A program made the position numbers and the translations under genes. A stretch of DNA of 64,000 bases from Heterobilharzia americana (lineage: Eukaryota; Platyhelminthes; Trematoda; Strigeidida; Schistosomatidae): NCBI GenBank assembly GCA_944470555.2, contig OX104134.1, forward strand, positions 113,516,701-113,580,700. The letters are read 5' to 3'. Positions 1-11,640 of the stretch are shown here, one piece after another (positions within the stretch are counted from its first letter, which is position 1; each line of letters starts with the position of its first letter). The notes below the pieces were generated by a model that was not told the origin of the DNA, ran no database searches, and saw nothing but the letters and a program-made list of their open reading frames with translations.

Positions 1-660
1 CTTCATTGAGGGTAACCAGTTTTACCAAGTTCAGAATAGCTAATTACAACAAGCAGAAAGAAAAAATGTTCACTGGATTACAACTTCATAATTATCAAAA
101 TCTAGGATTTACTCATCATAAAAGTGGTCAGCAAACTCCAACACTTACCAACTGCAAGGCTGTCACGACCTGAGGTCCATTTGGCACATTCAAACAAGTC
201 TATTGCCTCTGGATGCTGGAGTTGGAAAAGTGGAGATATTTGGCTTTTAGTCATAATATTCATCAAGATTATGAATCTTTGTCGTGGAATGGTATTAACA
301 TGCATGAAGTATGCAGTCCTGGAACCATCAATGAGGCGTAATATGCAAACAATTGGTGCATACATTCCTCCACAGACTTTTCACCACTATCTGAAGCAAA
401 AAGTGCAAACTGTTGCAATGGAAGCCTTAGCTTCAAGCTTTGTTTTTCTCCAGGTAATGCCTGTAATGTCTAGATACAAACCTGGTTTTTTTGTTAATGC
501 GAAGACAATACTTCCACTCATCCAACTTGTAAATTTTCTGCGTACTTATTCTGCTGGGATGTTCCATTGTGTGAACATGCAGCACTCATATCTTCTAGTG
601 ACAACGGATGGGGATTGAGATTACCCTCCATGAAGATACGTGTAATTTGTATGTAAATTT
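1..660. other. No supported gene
   Basis: No repeat or protein family was recognised here. A 164-codon open frame exists on the plus strand (124-618), but it has no recognisable motif and mixed composition. The minus strand has a splice-like donor near 148 and an acceptor-like site near 391, but no frame stays open between them. I treat the stretch as unidentified intergenic sequence. Confidence 0.4.
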
Positions 661-937
661 ATTCATGCCTGTAAAGATGGTGTGTGCCTGTATATTCAGG
701 AATAACAATTATTATTATTGTATTAGCCTTGTCTGCGACAGAGGTCATCGCAACAAAACCCCATTAGGATAGCACATAGGAGAGCCGATGTCACGCCCGG
801 GTCCAATTTGCTCTTCCAAAGAGTAGTACCTTAAGGAATTCCCTACCGCCCTACCCCCTCAGTTGGCCCGCTCAAGGGACGGGGAGACAGTTATTTCTTT
901 TCACAAGGTCCACCACGGACGTGCTCAGGGAGTCACC

Positions 938-1285
938 TGTAGCATCACACACTTCTCCAGAATCGATTGCCTAGGGTTTGACGACATTTAACATTAATGC
1001 TGGCGTTCACAGTTTAACTGGATTCGCTAAGCTGAAGGCGCCTGATCAAGCATCCTCGCCATTCGGGACGCTGTAGTGTTACGTCGCGCCGCTCGTAATC
1101 GACACTCTTGCCAGTTAGTTGGAACACATCGGTATCTTCCCACAACCACCCGAATATACTACTCTATCCGATTACGCTATGGTGTTCTTCCTTGGTCTCG
1201 TATTCATGGGTACATAACGAGCACGAATAATTAGTGATAAGCCTCTGCGTCCGTAAGGTTCGCACCAAATTAATTCCTAAAAACT
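938..1285 (+). repeat. LTR-like arm, plus orientation (left half of palindrome)
   Basis: This roughly 350-base block begins TGTAGC and is preceded by a purine-rich run (CAGGGAG). It matches, in inverted orientation, the block at about 1300-1642, and in direct orientation the block at 63425-63775. The shared TGTAGC start, the adjacent purine run and the length fit the LTR of a Gypsy-type element. The Gypsy element that would carry this LTR on the plus strand is not recognisable to its left (640-937), so only a relic remains. A foldback DNA transposon arm is the alternative reading. Confidence 0.5.
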
Positions 1286-1299
1286 AGCCTCAATAGCCT

Positions 1300-1642
1300 T
1301 TAGAATTTGTCCTAGTGCGAACTTGACAGACACAAAGACCAATCACTAATCATTCAGACTTGTTGTATACCCACGAATACAAGACCAAGGAAGAACACGA
1401 TAGCGTGGTCAGATGGAATAGTATATTTGGTTGGTTGCACCAAGATACCGATGTGTTCCAACTAACTGGCTAGAGTGTCGATTACGAGCGGTGCGACATA
1501 ACGCGACAGCGTGCCAAATGGCCAGGATACTTGACCGGGTGCCTTCAGCTTGGTGAGCCCAGTTAAACTATGAAGGTCAGCATCGATGTTGAATGTCGTC
1601 CAACCCTAGGCTATTGATTTTGGGGAAGTGTGTGACGCTACA
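1300..1642 (-). repeat. 3' LTR of the minus-strand Gypsy element
   Basis: Read on the minus strand, the block starts TGTAGC at 1642, directly downstream of a strong polypurine tract at 1643-1660 (six G flanked by purines). It lies at the 3' side of the minus-strand integrase frame. That is the order expected for coding region, polypurine tract, 3' LTR. It is the inverted partner of the block at 938-1285, with only a few bases between them. The exact inner LTR boundary is unclear because the two arms run into each other. Confidence 0.55.
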
Positions 1643-1660
1643 GATCACTCCCCCCTAGTG
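1643..1660 (-). other. Polypurine tract (plus-strand primer) of the Gypsy element
   Basis: On the minus strand this is a purine run containing six consecutive G, immediately before the TGTAGC start of the proposed 3' LTR. In LTR retrotransposons such a tract primes second-strand synthesis and always abuts the 3' LTR, so its position supports the LTR call. Confidence 0.5.
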
Positions 1661-1999
1661 GGTTCATGGGGACCCTAAGATGTTACCAGCCGGAAGCAAA
1701 AACCCAGTGGTTCTCCCGCTGGTAAAACTCTTCCGATGGGCTCACTGCGTGAAGTGGCCCCTGGTTGTCTGAACTTATTCTAGGGTGTCGTGGCAATCAA
1801 AAAATAAAATACAATAAATACAATAAATTGTGCGTCGATTGCGATCCTCAGTTTCCTTTGACGTTCCGTCCAGTGCTGGTTTCACCTGGAATATAAATAA
1901 AAGTCTTTAATAACATGAAAACGTTTCGTAAAGGTGGGAGTTACTCATGTATAAATATGTCGAAAATAAAAATTTTACGCTTACTTTCATCGTTTTTTC

Positions 2000-3401
2000 T
2001 CAAAAAGTTTCATCAAGTGGCAATAAAATTGATGTAAAAAGGCAAATTGTACAAGGAGTTTCGCATGGTCGGTAAATAAGAAAAATAGCGCCTAGGTAAA
2101 AAATATGGCTGGCACATCTTATTTCACAGCACCAAGTTGAATATGACTTCAAATACCCCGAGAACCTGACGGTTCGACCTGATCTTGTTTTTTGTTGCAC
2201 CGATGGTTGTTGTAACTGTGCATTACCAGGCACATCGTCAAGAATTTCGATAATTGAGTCATCCGTCGGTCGGCTGTAGCGAGCTGAAACGCCACTTATA
2301 ATGAGGTTGCCTTCGAAATAAGCTGATTTCAAACAACAGATACTGACAGTATCCCCACGTTCGTCTCGCTTAATTATGTAGAATTTCTCTCGTCGCTTGA
2401 TCACCTTGAATGGACCATCGTAGGGTGGTTCAAGTGGTCGACGAACGGCGTCGTGGCGAATGAACACGTGTGATGTCTTTTGTAAACTAGGGTGAGCGAA
2501 TACATCAGTCATTTTGGTTCTAACCGGAGGGGGCCTAACTGAACGAATTGCGTTTGCAAGTCTAGTCACGTAAGTTGCCATGTCGGAAACATGTTTGAAA
2601 GTTGAAGGAGAGACGAACTCACCCGGTAGGCGAAGAGTGGTTCCACAGACGAGTTCTGCAGGGGTACATCCAACATCAACTTTCAAAGGGTTACGAATAC
2701 CTAGTAGGACTAGAGGTAGAGCCCCGGTCCACTGAGGCATGTTTGCAAATGGAGGGGAAGCTTTCAGCTGTCGATGGAAACGCTCTACTATGCCATTTAC
2801 TTGTGGATGGTAGGCTGTCGTTCGGTACCGGGTGCAACCTAAAAGTGCAGTTAGAGCGTGAAATAATCCACACTCAAATTGGCGCCCACGGTCGGTTGCG
2901 ACGCAAGATGGACATCCGAAGTTCGCGATCCATCTTTCTACGAACACATGAGCTACTGTTTCAACGGTATTATCCTTGATAGGTACTGCTTCCGGCCATC
3001 GTGTGAAACGATCCACAGGAGTGAAAAGGTAGGTACATCCATTAGATTCCGGTAGAGGTCCTACAATATCAATACGGACGTGGTCGAAACGCATGTCTGG
3101 GGCTAGAACAGAGCCTACGGGGCTTTTCGTGTGTCGTGTGACTGCACTTCTGGCAAGCTAAGCACGACTGAGCCCACTCCTTAACGTCTTTGTTCATCCC
3201 AGGCCAGCAGAAAGGTTTTGCAATAAGCCTAATGGTGGCTAGTACACCTGGATGGGACAGTTTGTGCAACGTATTGAAGACGTTGTGTCGGCAACTCTTC
3301 GGAACTATAGGGCGTAGTTGACCAGCAGAGACATCGCATAAAATTGTATCCTTGGCTGACCCCACTGGACACAGTTGTAGCTTGAGAGGTGTGGACGACA
3401 A
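2000..3401 (-). pseudogene. Gypsy pol fragment: integrase
   Basis: Two overlapping frames make up the integrase. The first (3069-3401) has the H2C2 zinc-binding module, with HKLSHPG and later CLACQKC. The second (2000-3094) has the DDE core: DIVGPLPES, then ATDRGRQFE, then HPQVNGIVERFHRQLK, with D, D and E in the usual places. The C-terminal part (VFIRHDAVRRPLEPPYDGPFKV) is the typical Gypsy integrase tail. The frame change at about 3080 breaks the polyprotein. Stop and 3' noncoding sequence lead to the polypurine tract. Confidence 0.88.
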
Positions 3402-3481
3402 CTCATGATGCAGCTCAAGGTCTTCTTTTTGACGCAGAGCTAGTTCAACGAGATCGACGCCCTGGGTATGATTTATCGAAG

Positions 3482-4605
3482 CTATTCGTGATAGTGCATC
3501 GGCTGCGGAGTTATTTGCTCCAGAAATGTGAACTGGGAAATGTAACCCAGTTGTCGTGACCCACGATGGGAGTATTTGTCAGACGCCGAGCAAAGAGAAA
3601 AGGTTGACGGTTTGTGGTCTGTGAAAATAATGAAATCACGACCTTCCACCGAATGCCGAAAGTGGCGTACAGAACAGTACATGGTTAGGAGTTCCCTACC
3701 AAATGCACAGTATCCTATTTCCACATAAGGCCGCCTCGAGAAAAAGGCCAACGGTTGCTGCTGGTTGTCAGTCAACTGTTGTAAAACCGTTCCGATTGCT
3801 GAGTCACATGCATCAACAGCAACACTCAAAGGTGTATTGGGGTCACGGTGCATAAACATGGTTGCGTTCGAAATGGCTTCCTTGACTTTGGAGAAAGCAA
3901 GTCTAGCCACGTTGTCCAGAATCACGAACTTCGTAGTTCCTCGAAGTAGATCTGTTAGTGGTCTCATAACAAGGGCACAGTTAGGAATAAACCTTCGGTA
4001 ATAACTTACCAGGCCACTGAAGGTGTGGGGATGTTTCACAGTGGTCGGCCCTGGATAGTTCGTGATAGCCGCCACTTCATCTCTCAATGGGCGTATATCT
4101 TTGTTGTCAATGGTATGCCCAAGGAAGCTGAGTGATTCAACTCCCACTTCACACTTCTGTAAGTTGACTGTGATGCCATGTTTCTGTTGTCTTTCGAATG
4201 CGAGGTCCAAATGTTTGAGGTAAGTTTCCTTATCTGGACTCGCAATAAGACAGTCATCCATGTGGACGTTGACAAAATCTAAAACATGGAAGACATCATC
4301 CGTGAAGCGTTGGGATGTTTGTGCTGCATTCCGAAAACCGAATAGCATGCGCGGGGATTCAAACAGGCCAAAGGGAGCAATGATGGCTGTTTCCGCGATA
4401 TCTTCTGCTGCCATAGGCATTTGATTGTACTCTTTGACCAGATCGATTTTGGCCAAAATATTCATTCCCCATAAGGTTGCAGTCAAATCGTAAACGTGAG
4501 GTATAGGGTAGCAGTCCGGTGTTGGTTTGGAGTTAAGCCTTCGGTAATCACCGGTTGGACACCAATCGCTGCTATCCCTTTTGGGAACCATGTGCAGTGG
4601 TGAAT
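3482..4605 (-). pseudogene. Gypsy pol fragment: reverse transcriptase and RNase H
   Basis: The frame opens with LHMVPKR and GDYRRLN (RT blocks 1-2), followed by IDLVKEYNQ, then FGFRNAAQTSQRF and the active-site region NVHMDDCLIAS. Next come SFLGHTID and the RNase H segment with SVAVDACDSAIGTVL and FTDHKP. This order is diagnostic of Ty3/Gypsy pol. The residue before MDD is H where Y or F is usual, so the catalytic YxDD motif may already have been lost. The frame ends near 3482 and pol continues in another frame downstream. The N-terminal gag-protease part is absent. Confidence 0.88.
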
Positions 4606-5159
4606 GTCGTCCAACGCTACAAGCCCACCCCCTCCTCCATTCGACCTTTCACTCACTTTCTCTCCGTAGTACATCCGCATTACCTGCTAATTATTCGCCA
4701 GAAAATAAACCTGCGCTATCCACTTTTGCCTTTCGTGCAACTCCCAGATACTTTTTTCTTCTTCTTTTCTTTCTTTCCTTACCACTACCCTACTATTCTC
4801 ATTCAGGTACTTACACCGACACGAGTTACAACAGTCCCCTAACCTGCCCAGCAACCGGTTGCGCTCTAATCACTCTACAAATTGCAACTTACTAACCCAC
4901 ATAACGTCCACCATACCGAGCCTAATGAGCAAGAAAGCAGAGGGGATTTCCTCACTGACTGCAGGAGTGAACCGAACTTCTTGAACCGAACCCTACTAAC
5001 CAGACGTGAGAAATCAAAAACTATCAGCTGTCTAAGCTTGCACCAACAATATTGGATAGTAACTTTGTAGAACCCCGGAGGGGAATCATGGGATACCGTA
5101 CTCGCTGGTGAAACAGTAGAGTAACAGTTCACTATGTTTACAGGACCCTATTAGTTTGG
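4606..5159. other. Gene-free, pyrimidine-rich stretch
   Basis: There are long T/C runs (about 4750-4790) but no domain on either strand. Its composition resembles the T/C-rich 3' trailer behind the CR1 ORF2 at 11294-11640, so it may be an old CR1 trailer, but I cannot align it with certainty. Confidence 0.3.
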
Positions 5160-6027
5160 AGATTCTCTGTTCCAACTCCGAGGTCGCAAACCTACTAGCT
5201 CATGAGTTCCAAAACAACTGTCATTCGGGAGACAAAACCCTGCCTCTGTCGGACACCCGTATCACAGAAGGACTAAATGATAAAGTTTAAACCCTCTGTA
5301 GTTATGGAAATATTAAAGAAACTGAACCTGAATGAGTCTCCAGGAATCGATGGTATTCACCCAAGGGCACTCAAGAAGTGTGCTGAAGTTCTGTGTGCCC
5401 CACTAGCAAATCTCTTCAAATGCTCGTTTCTGGAAGGCAGGTTACCCTCTGATTGGAAACGGGTGGCTGTCGTCCCAATTTACACAGGTGGAAACAAACT
5501 ACTCGCCACCAACTACACACCAATCTCCCTGATCTCTCCAGTTGCGAGGGTCGTGGAGAGAGTCATAAATGACTCACTTCGTGATCAGAAATCAATCCTA
5601 AACGACTGTCAGCATGGCTTTCTACCAGGAAGGTCATGTAACACCAACTTGTTGATAGCTTGGAATAGCTGGACACTCTCTGTCGAGAAGAAAAAGCCTA
5701 TACACATTGATCATGATGTGCCACACCACCCATAATCCCCTCCATCACAACAGATCCCTTCAAAGCTTTAGTCGGAAATGCAACTTGAGGAGTCACCCGT
5801 TAAGAATAGAGCATGAGAGAGCACGTACAAAGATCCGTGCTAACTCATTTGCAGTTAGAGTCTCTAAACTGTGGAATTCCCTCTCTTCAGCAATTGTTAC
5901 AGCCCAATCCCCTGATACCTTTAAAAGGAGGCTAGACGCACACCTCGAGTCCTGTGGTACCGATGGGCTATACTCCAGAAGCTTTCGCCAGATCAGGTCC
6001 AGTAATACTAACTTGAGACCAGATTAA
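5160..6027 (+). pseudogene. Internally deleted CR1-clade LINE reverse transcriptase
   Basis: The first part (5277-5700) has the RT N-terminal motifs LNESPGIDGIHPRALK, LPSDWKRVAVVPIYTGG, YTPISLISPVARVVERV and CQHGFLPGRSC. The next part (about 5707-6027) jumps directly to the ORF2 C-terminal tail (RANSFAVRVSKLWNSLSS, FKRRLDAHLESCG). The catalytic YADD block and thumb, about 700 bases in the longer copy at 9700-11293, are missing. A one-base frame change lies near 5275. This is a 5'-truncated, internally deleted dead copy of a CR1 element related to, but not the same as, the one at 6764-11293. Confidence 0.8.
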
Positions 6028-6763
6028 TTAATTAATCGTATCTCTATCCTTTCAGGTTTTTCAGAACTGCGAAGATAATTGTGACCATCCGAACTCAGAA
6101 CGTATTCCAATAAGGCAGACGTAGAACCCAAGGAACCGCAGTTCACTAATTCTACAACACGAAGTTTGAAGTTTGAAGAGGGCTGTTTGGTACGTGCGTT
6201 ACTTTACATCTAGCTACAACTTGTCGGCTTGTCAGGTTTTATTTTGTCGAGCACGTATTTCTTCCGTATGGGGCGCTTCCTTACCGTGCAATAGTATGTT
6301 CAGGACTATACCTATATTTGTTTTCGTCATATTTTTAAAGCTTTATGATCTTATGACTTTGAACAGCGCGCTCCTTGAATAGTGATGTGTTTTGCCTCAT
6401 CTCCATCCATCTCGAAGAGTCCACATTTACAACTATCCACCAGGAGCTTTCAACTCCTCATTCAACGTTTCTGCAAAAATCTTGCTGCAGAAAATATCAC
6501 TGCTTACTTCATCACCACTATTACGCTCCAAACGGACAACTGTGTGGTAGGTCTAGCTGTCTCGACCAACTGTTATAGCTCAGATTGCTGTATCTGCAGC
6601 AAAATATATCTCACTAACATCTGCGTCCAGGACTTGGTAGTTTTTGAACTTCGACAGAGTCGCAGGAACAGACAATTGAAGGTAAGGTCGAAAGTCTTCT
6701 GTTTACTGCTGTGCATTTTCATTGCTCTACTCCTTTTATCTTCATCTGTTTATTAATATTAAT
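6028..6763. other. CR1 trailer and leader, no independent gene
   Basis: A TTAA repeat (about 6024-6035) follows the dead CR1 tail and may be its 3' end. The remainder up to the ATG at 6764 shows no protein domain and may be the 5' UTR of the next CR1 element. Open frames of 65-125 codons here have no recognisable content. Confidence 0.3.
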
Positions 6764-8062
6764 ATGCGTGGTAAAAGTGTGCTGACCCCGAAAAAGGCAA
6801 GCGGTAGAAATGCTTTGAGTACAATCTCGCCACAGTTACTGACCACCTCATTCTCAGTAGTTACTAGGGCTGGAGCTACGAGACGCCAAAGCGTGGCAAA
6901 GAAAGCAACTGAGGATACGAACGCACCACCCAAGTCCACCTCTCCCGGTCGGTCACAATCACGGCTTGCAACACTTGAAGTTAGCCGTGCAACCAGTCCT
7001 CCCGGCACTGTAAACGTCACTTTACCTAGTCAAGTAAACCCAGAGCCCCATGCTACTCTCTGCGCCCACCCCGATCCCCCAGTGAGAACCACTAGGCAGA
7101 AACGTCAAAGAGTAGGGCATAAACGTTTGGGAAAACCGCATGGACATGATGACAACTGCCACACATGTGCTCTCACTGTCACTAAAAGTGATGCTGCCTT
7201 CGAGTGCAACAGATGGGTGCACTGCCGATGTGACAAAGAAGTGCTACATCAGTACTATAGCTTTATGACGCGTCACCCGTGCACGTGGTTTTGGTACATT
7301 TGCCCACAGTGCCGTCTGAGACCGCACCTAGCTTCAGGCTTACTCAGAGTAACCGATAAATCTCCAGTAATCAAAAAGCAGGTATCCGTCCAAACCACTG
7401 TCACAGAGGATATTCACTCTCCAGATGATTTTGGCAATGGCCTACTGAAGGCCGAAAACCTGAGAGGTTCTAAGCCGAACAAAACACTGCCTACACCAAC
7501 GACAACTGCATCCACCTCAAGCCATACAGTCACATCAGAAACAGCAACCAGTGGACAACATAGAGAATGGGTCAGGGTGGAAAAAAACTCGAAGCACCCG
7601 TGAAAAGCATCTATAGGATCGAATAATATTGGCATCACTGACCGACCTAGCTCTGTCATTCTGTTTAACGTTCCCGTCTGTGATGATAGCCTTCTGGAAC
7701 ATAAGGACAAGTTTGACAGGCAGCAGTGGGACTCCCTCTGTGCCACGCTAGGTCTGGGCGTTCTCGAGGCAAAACTGTGTCGACTATACAAAGGCACCCA
7801 CTCACCCGCAAGGAAGCCTCCGCCGATGAGAGTGACTCTAGTCTCAACTAGAGACGCTGAAAAGTTCCCCTTACTGTCACACACCCTGGTCATCAACAGA
7901 TCGTCCAACATTAGAGCCAGACCTGACCGATCATGGGTGTCAAGAAAGACATCTCGAGAAGCAGCTGGTCCACTAAAACCCACAACCATGGTCGTACATG
8001 GAATACCTGAAATGGTGACCGGTACCCCAGGTGAGAAGTACACACACGACGTCAAACAATAG
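6764..8062 (+). pseudogene. CR1 ORF1: PHD-like finger and nucleic-acid-binding protein, frameshifted
   Basis: The ATG at 6764 starts a basic Ser/Thr/Pro-rich region. Residues about 130-185 carry a Cys/His cluster (CHTC, then CNRWVHCRC, then CPQCRL) resembling the PHD-like finger of CR1/L2 ORF1 proteins. The frame stops at 7603. The next reading frame continues the same protein (SVILFNVPVCDDSLLEHKDK, THSPARKPPPMRVTLVS) to about 8062. The region after 8081 (LMAVNFESPEVL) looks like the ORF1 C-terminus in yet another frame. ORF1 proteins bind element RNA in the ribonucleoprotein particle. This copy cannot make one. Confidence 0.7.
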
Positions 8063-8429
8063 GAGTGGTTATCGGCTCGGATGGAGCTGAGCGGGGTTGC
8101 AGCTGCGACAATTAGCAGACTACCACGCCCCCTGCATCTGACAACCATGACCTCACCTAGACTAATGGCTGTCAACTTCGAATCCCCAGAAGTACTCACC
8201 AGAGTGCTGGAGACGTGGTACAAAGTCAAGAGCACCATAAGCGGTAACGTTCGCTGCTGTGAAAGCAGACCGAGAACACTGCGACAACAACAGACAGCAG
8301 TTACGCCCTGTGCTCAGGCCACCGTAACCCTAAACCGAAACGTTGAGAGTCAGACCAGCAACCTCCACTCAACACCGAATGCACCAGTCGACGAGGGAAA
8401 AAACTTAACTGGGCCAGTTCCACTGGAAC

Positions 8430-11293
8430 TAGTTAACTCAGAGACATCTCACGTTACGAGAAACACCTCCAAGTGTCTCTACAGCAACGTGAGAGGACTC
8501 CGAAGTAAAATGCCAGAGCTCCGATCCCTCTGTCTCGACCTCGCCCCGAAAATCATGATCCTGACAGAAACGTGGTTGTCACCAGACATAATTGACACCG
8601 AAGTTAACATAGATGATATGATTCTGTTCAGGAGAGACAGGGAACATAGGGCAGAGGGGGGGGGGTTGCAATATACGTGAACAAGTGGTTCAGAAGTGAA
8701 CAAACCACTGACACGGCACTGACAGAGCTCCCAGACTCTATCTGGTGCCACTTCACGGTCAAACACACCAAATTCCTAGTTGGAGGAATCTATAGGTCCC
8801 CTAATAGCAACTTGGAACACAACCAAAAACTACTCCAAGCAATATCCACAGTGTCAACTATAGGGTACGACCAGATTTTAATAGCTGGCGACTTCAACGC
8901 TCCAACCCTCAGCCTAGAGCAAGGTGGCACTACCCCGAGCCGGAAGTTCGACTGTAACCTGCTAAACGCCATCCAAATGGCTGGACTGCAGGAAAAAATC
9001 AGCGACAACACCCGCTGGGGGTCAGATGGTAAACCATCTAGACTGGATTACCTACTGACTAGTGATCCCCTTCTGGTTGAAAACGTTCAGGTACAAACCC
9101 CTCTTGGAAGTAGCGATCACGCTACGGTAATGTTCGACCTGGTAATTAGTGAAGAGCTATCATGGGAGGGACCTCGCCCTTACCTATGTTACAACAAGGC
9201 AAATTACGAAGGTATGAACAAGAGCCTTTCAACAGCTTCGTGGCCAGTGGATTGGTGTTCCTTATCGATCGACCAGCACTGGGAACTGGTAAAAGATATC
9301 ATTAAGGCGGCCGTCTCACAAAACGTCCCTTTGGCGGTAACAACCAGAAAGCGAACGTCATGGCTAAAACGGGGCACTGAGCGCCTTCTAAAAGCCAAGA
9401 GAAGGGCATGGCACACATGGAGACTCTCCAGAGAACAGGACGACCATGACGCATACATGACTCTACGGAATCGAAGCAACATAAGGGTGCGGGGAGACAG
9501 GAGGTCGTTCCAGTCCAACCTCGCCAAAAGGCTTGAGGTAAACCCTAAAAACCTTTACCGATTCATGGCAAAAAGAAAATCGACAAGCCAAGGAGCATGT
9601 GTCATAAAAGGTCCGAACGGAGAAAACCTCTCTGGACAGGAGATTGCTGAAATGCTGAGCACCACATTTGACACACAGCTCAACATTCCATCAAGAAAGT
9701 GCGCATACCAATTGCACGAACAGCCCCAACGTTACCCGATGCTACTGAGTTACACGAAATACAGATAACTCGCGCTGTTGTTCTCGACAAGCTTTTAAAG
9801 TTAAGCGCGGGAAAATCCCCAGGGTGCGACGACATTCGCCCATCTGTGTTGAAAGAATGTGCAAGTACCCTAAGTGGCCCACTCTGCAACCTCTTCCAAC
9901 ACTCCTTGGATGAGCGAAAGCTCCCACGAGAGTGGAAACGGGCTATCCTTTCTCCCATCTTCAAAGGAGGAGACAGACAGAATCCCAACTGTTATAGACC
10001 CATAGCACTTCTACCAGTAATATCAAAAGTAATGGAAAGTGTGATGGACGACCGTATCAGAGAATATCTGGACACCAAGCGGGCACTCAGTGACGCTCAA
10101 CATGGCTTCCGGAAGGGTAGGTCCTGTGCCTCCAACCTCCTGACGGCCCATGATCACTGGACAGCATGCTGGGATCTCAAGGTCCCTGTCCACGTAATTT
10201 TTCTGGACTTCGCCAAAGCCTTTGACACCGTCTCACACCATATCCTAATACATAAGATAGCTGGGTTAGGTATTCGCAGCCAGGTGCTATCGTGGCTGCA
10301 GAACTACTTAGACAACAGGGAGTTCTGCACGAAAGTCAACAGGGTCTACTCAACTTGGAGAACATCCTCATCCGGTGTCTCACAAGGAGCAATCTTGGGC
10401 CACTGTTGTTCCTACTGTTCGTAAATGACTTGCCGCAACATATCAGCTCCCCGATTCTCCTATACGCTGATGATGTCAAGTTATGGAGGGCAATAACTTG
10501 CGAGGCGGAATCTATGGCATTACAGAAGGACCTCAGAACACTAGAGGAATGGGGAACTAATAACGAACTGGCATTTAATCTGGATAAGTGCCGGTCCATG
10601 TTTTTCCGCACTCCTGATCCCCAGAAAACATCCTACTATCTCTGTGGTTCACGTCTATCCCATACCACAGTAGAAAAAGACCTGGGTCTAACGGTGACGG
10701 AGAAACTGGACACCAGTTCCAATTACCCAGGTGATGTCTCAAAAGCATATGGGGTACTACACTTTGTGCGTAGACAACTGGGTGCCCTCACCCCAGAACT
10801 CTTTCTGAAGCTCTACAAGACTTACATACGGCCCCACTTAGAGGTCCATAACGTCTTCGCTCCACCACAGCTGAAAAGAGGCGCGAACTTACTGGAGAAA
10901 GTCCAGAGGCGAGCCACAAAAAGGGTTGTTGGAATGCAACGAAAACCATATGAGGATAGACTCAAAGACCTAGGTCTATACTCCCTTAGCTATCGAAGGA
11001 TACGTGGCGACTTAATAATGGCTTACAAAATAATGAGTAACCCAAGTCACCCAAACAGAGGAGTCCTACCGAGTGGCCACTACGGAGATCCTCGAGGAAA
11101 CCCCAATAGAATAGCACACCAGAGGTCAAAAACGCATGTGCGTTCACAGTTCTTCTCCCTCCGAGTCTGTGGGTACTGGAACGCACTACCAGCAGAGGTG
11201 GTCTCCGCCCCAACTGTTGAAAGCTTCAAGAAGAGGCTAGACAGTCATGCAGAGACTCACGGTCTACCCACGCATAGCTGGAACACGAAGTGA
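8430..11293 (+). pseudogene. CR1 ORF2: endonuclease plus reverse transcriptase, three frameshifts
   Basis: The endonuclease part shows YSNVRGLRSKMPELR, ILTETWL, ILIAGDFNAP and the late SSDHATVMFDL. The RT part shows LSAGKSPGCDDIRPSVLK, HGFRKGRSC, FLDFAKAFDTVSHHIL, SGVSQGAILG and the active site LLYADDVKLW (about 10462-10490), then a C-terminal tail ending at 11293. Frame changes fall at the G run 8658-8667, near 9700, and near 10400, where GGGCCACTG looks like a one-base loss from GGGCCCACTG. All catalytic residues I can see are intact, so this is a young pseudogene. Target-primed reverse transcription is the family mechanism. Confidence 0.85.
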
Positions 11294-11640
11294 TGTCAAG
11301 CCACCCCAACCAGTTTTCTTTCTATTGTAACCATTTAAGCCCTTTTCACCCCTTCCACTTGCCATAAGTTAGCCTCACTTACCTAAGTTCTTCATACCTT
11401 TGCACCCCTACTCACCTTACTTGGGTGTAAGTAGATTACTCCATTAGTTCACTTTTCCTCTTTTCTTTTACTCACACAAACACTTTCTAGGTTTTCTCTT
11501 CACTATCCCCAACCCTCTCTAGCGACCAGTCCTAACAACTGTCTGGCAACTCGACATCTGAAGAAGCCAACTGCACCACAGTCCAAGGCAAACAAACCAA
11601 CACTTAACTTCCTGTTCTGTAAATCAGAGCTATAGCAGAC

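Larger units (their letters stand above)
1300..4605 (-). mobile_element. 5'-truncated Ty3/Gypsy LTR retrotransposon
   Basis: Order on the minus strand is reverse transcriptase, RNase H, integrase zinc finger, integrase core, about 340 bases of noncoding sequence, polypurine tract, then LTR. Gag, protease and the 5' LTR are missing: homology stops at about 4605, a few residues before the LHMVPKR motif at the start of the RT domain. Schistosome Gypsy families such as Boudicca and Saci-2/3 are the obvious relatives, but I cannot assign one without a search. The copy is dead, being split over three frames and lacking its 5' third. Confidence 0.85.
6764..11640 (+). mobile_element. Nearly complete CR1-clade LINE (two ORFs, few frameshifts)
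   Basis: An ORF1 finger protein is followed by ORF2 with an apurinic-type endonuclease, reverse transcriptase and C-terminal tail, then a T/C-rich trailer. The architecture and motifs match CR1-clade LINEs such as schistosome SR1; the family name needs a search. Damage is light: one frame change in ORF1 (near 7590, in a run of A), a further break near 8070, and three in ORF2 (10-G run near 8658-8667, near 9700, near 10400). The element stands in the upstream flank of the F-box gene, on the same strand. Confidence 0.82.

Noticed and set aside
149..390. Possible minus-strand exon with acceptor near 391 and donor near 148
   Set aside because: All three frames contain stops between the two sites, so it cannot be an internal coding exon as drawn.
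124..618. 164-codon plus-strand open frame at the window start
   Set aside because: No recognisable motif, and it overlaps an equally open minus-strand frame. I cannot support it as a gene.
2602..2979. 125-codon plus-strand open frame
   Set aside because: It is antisense to the Gypsy integrase, whose DDE motifs are clear on the minus strand.
7414..8238. 274-codon minus-strand open frame
   Set aside because: It runs antisense through CR1 ORF1, which has recognisable sense-strand content. It shows no domain.
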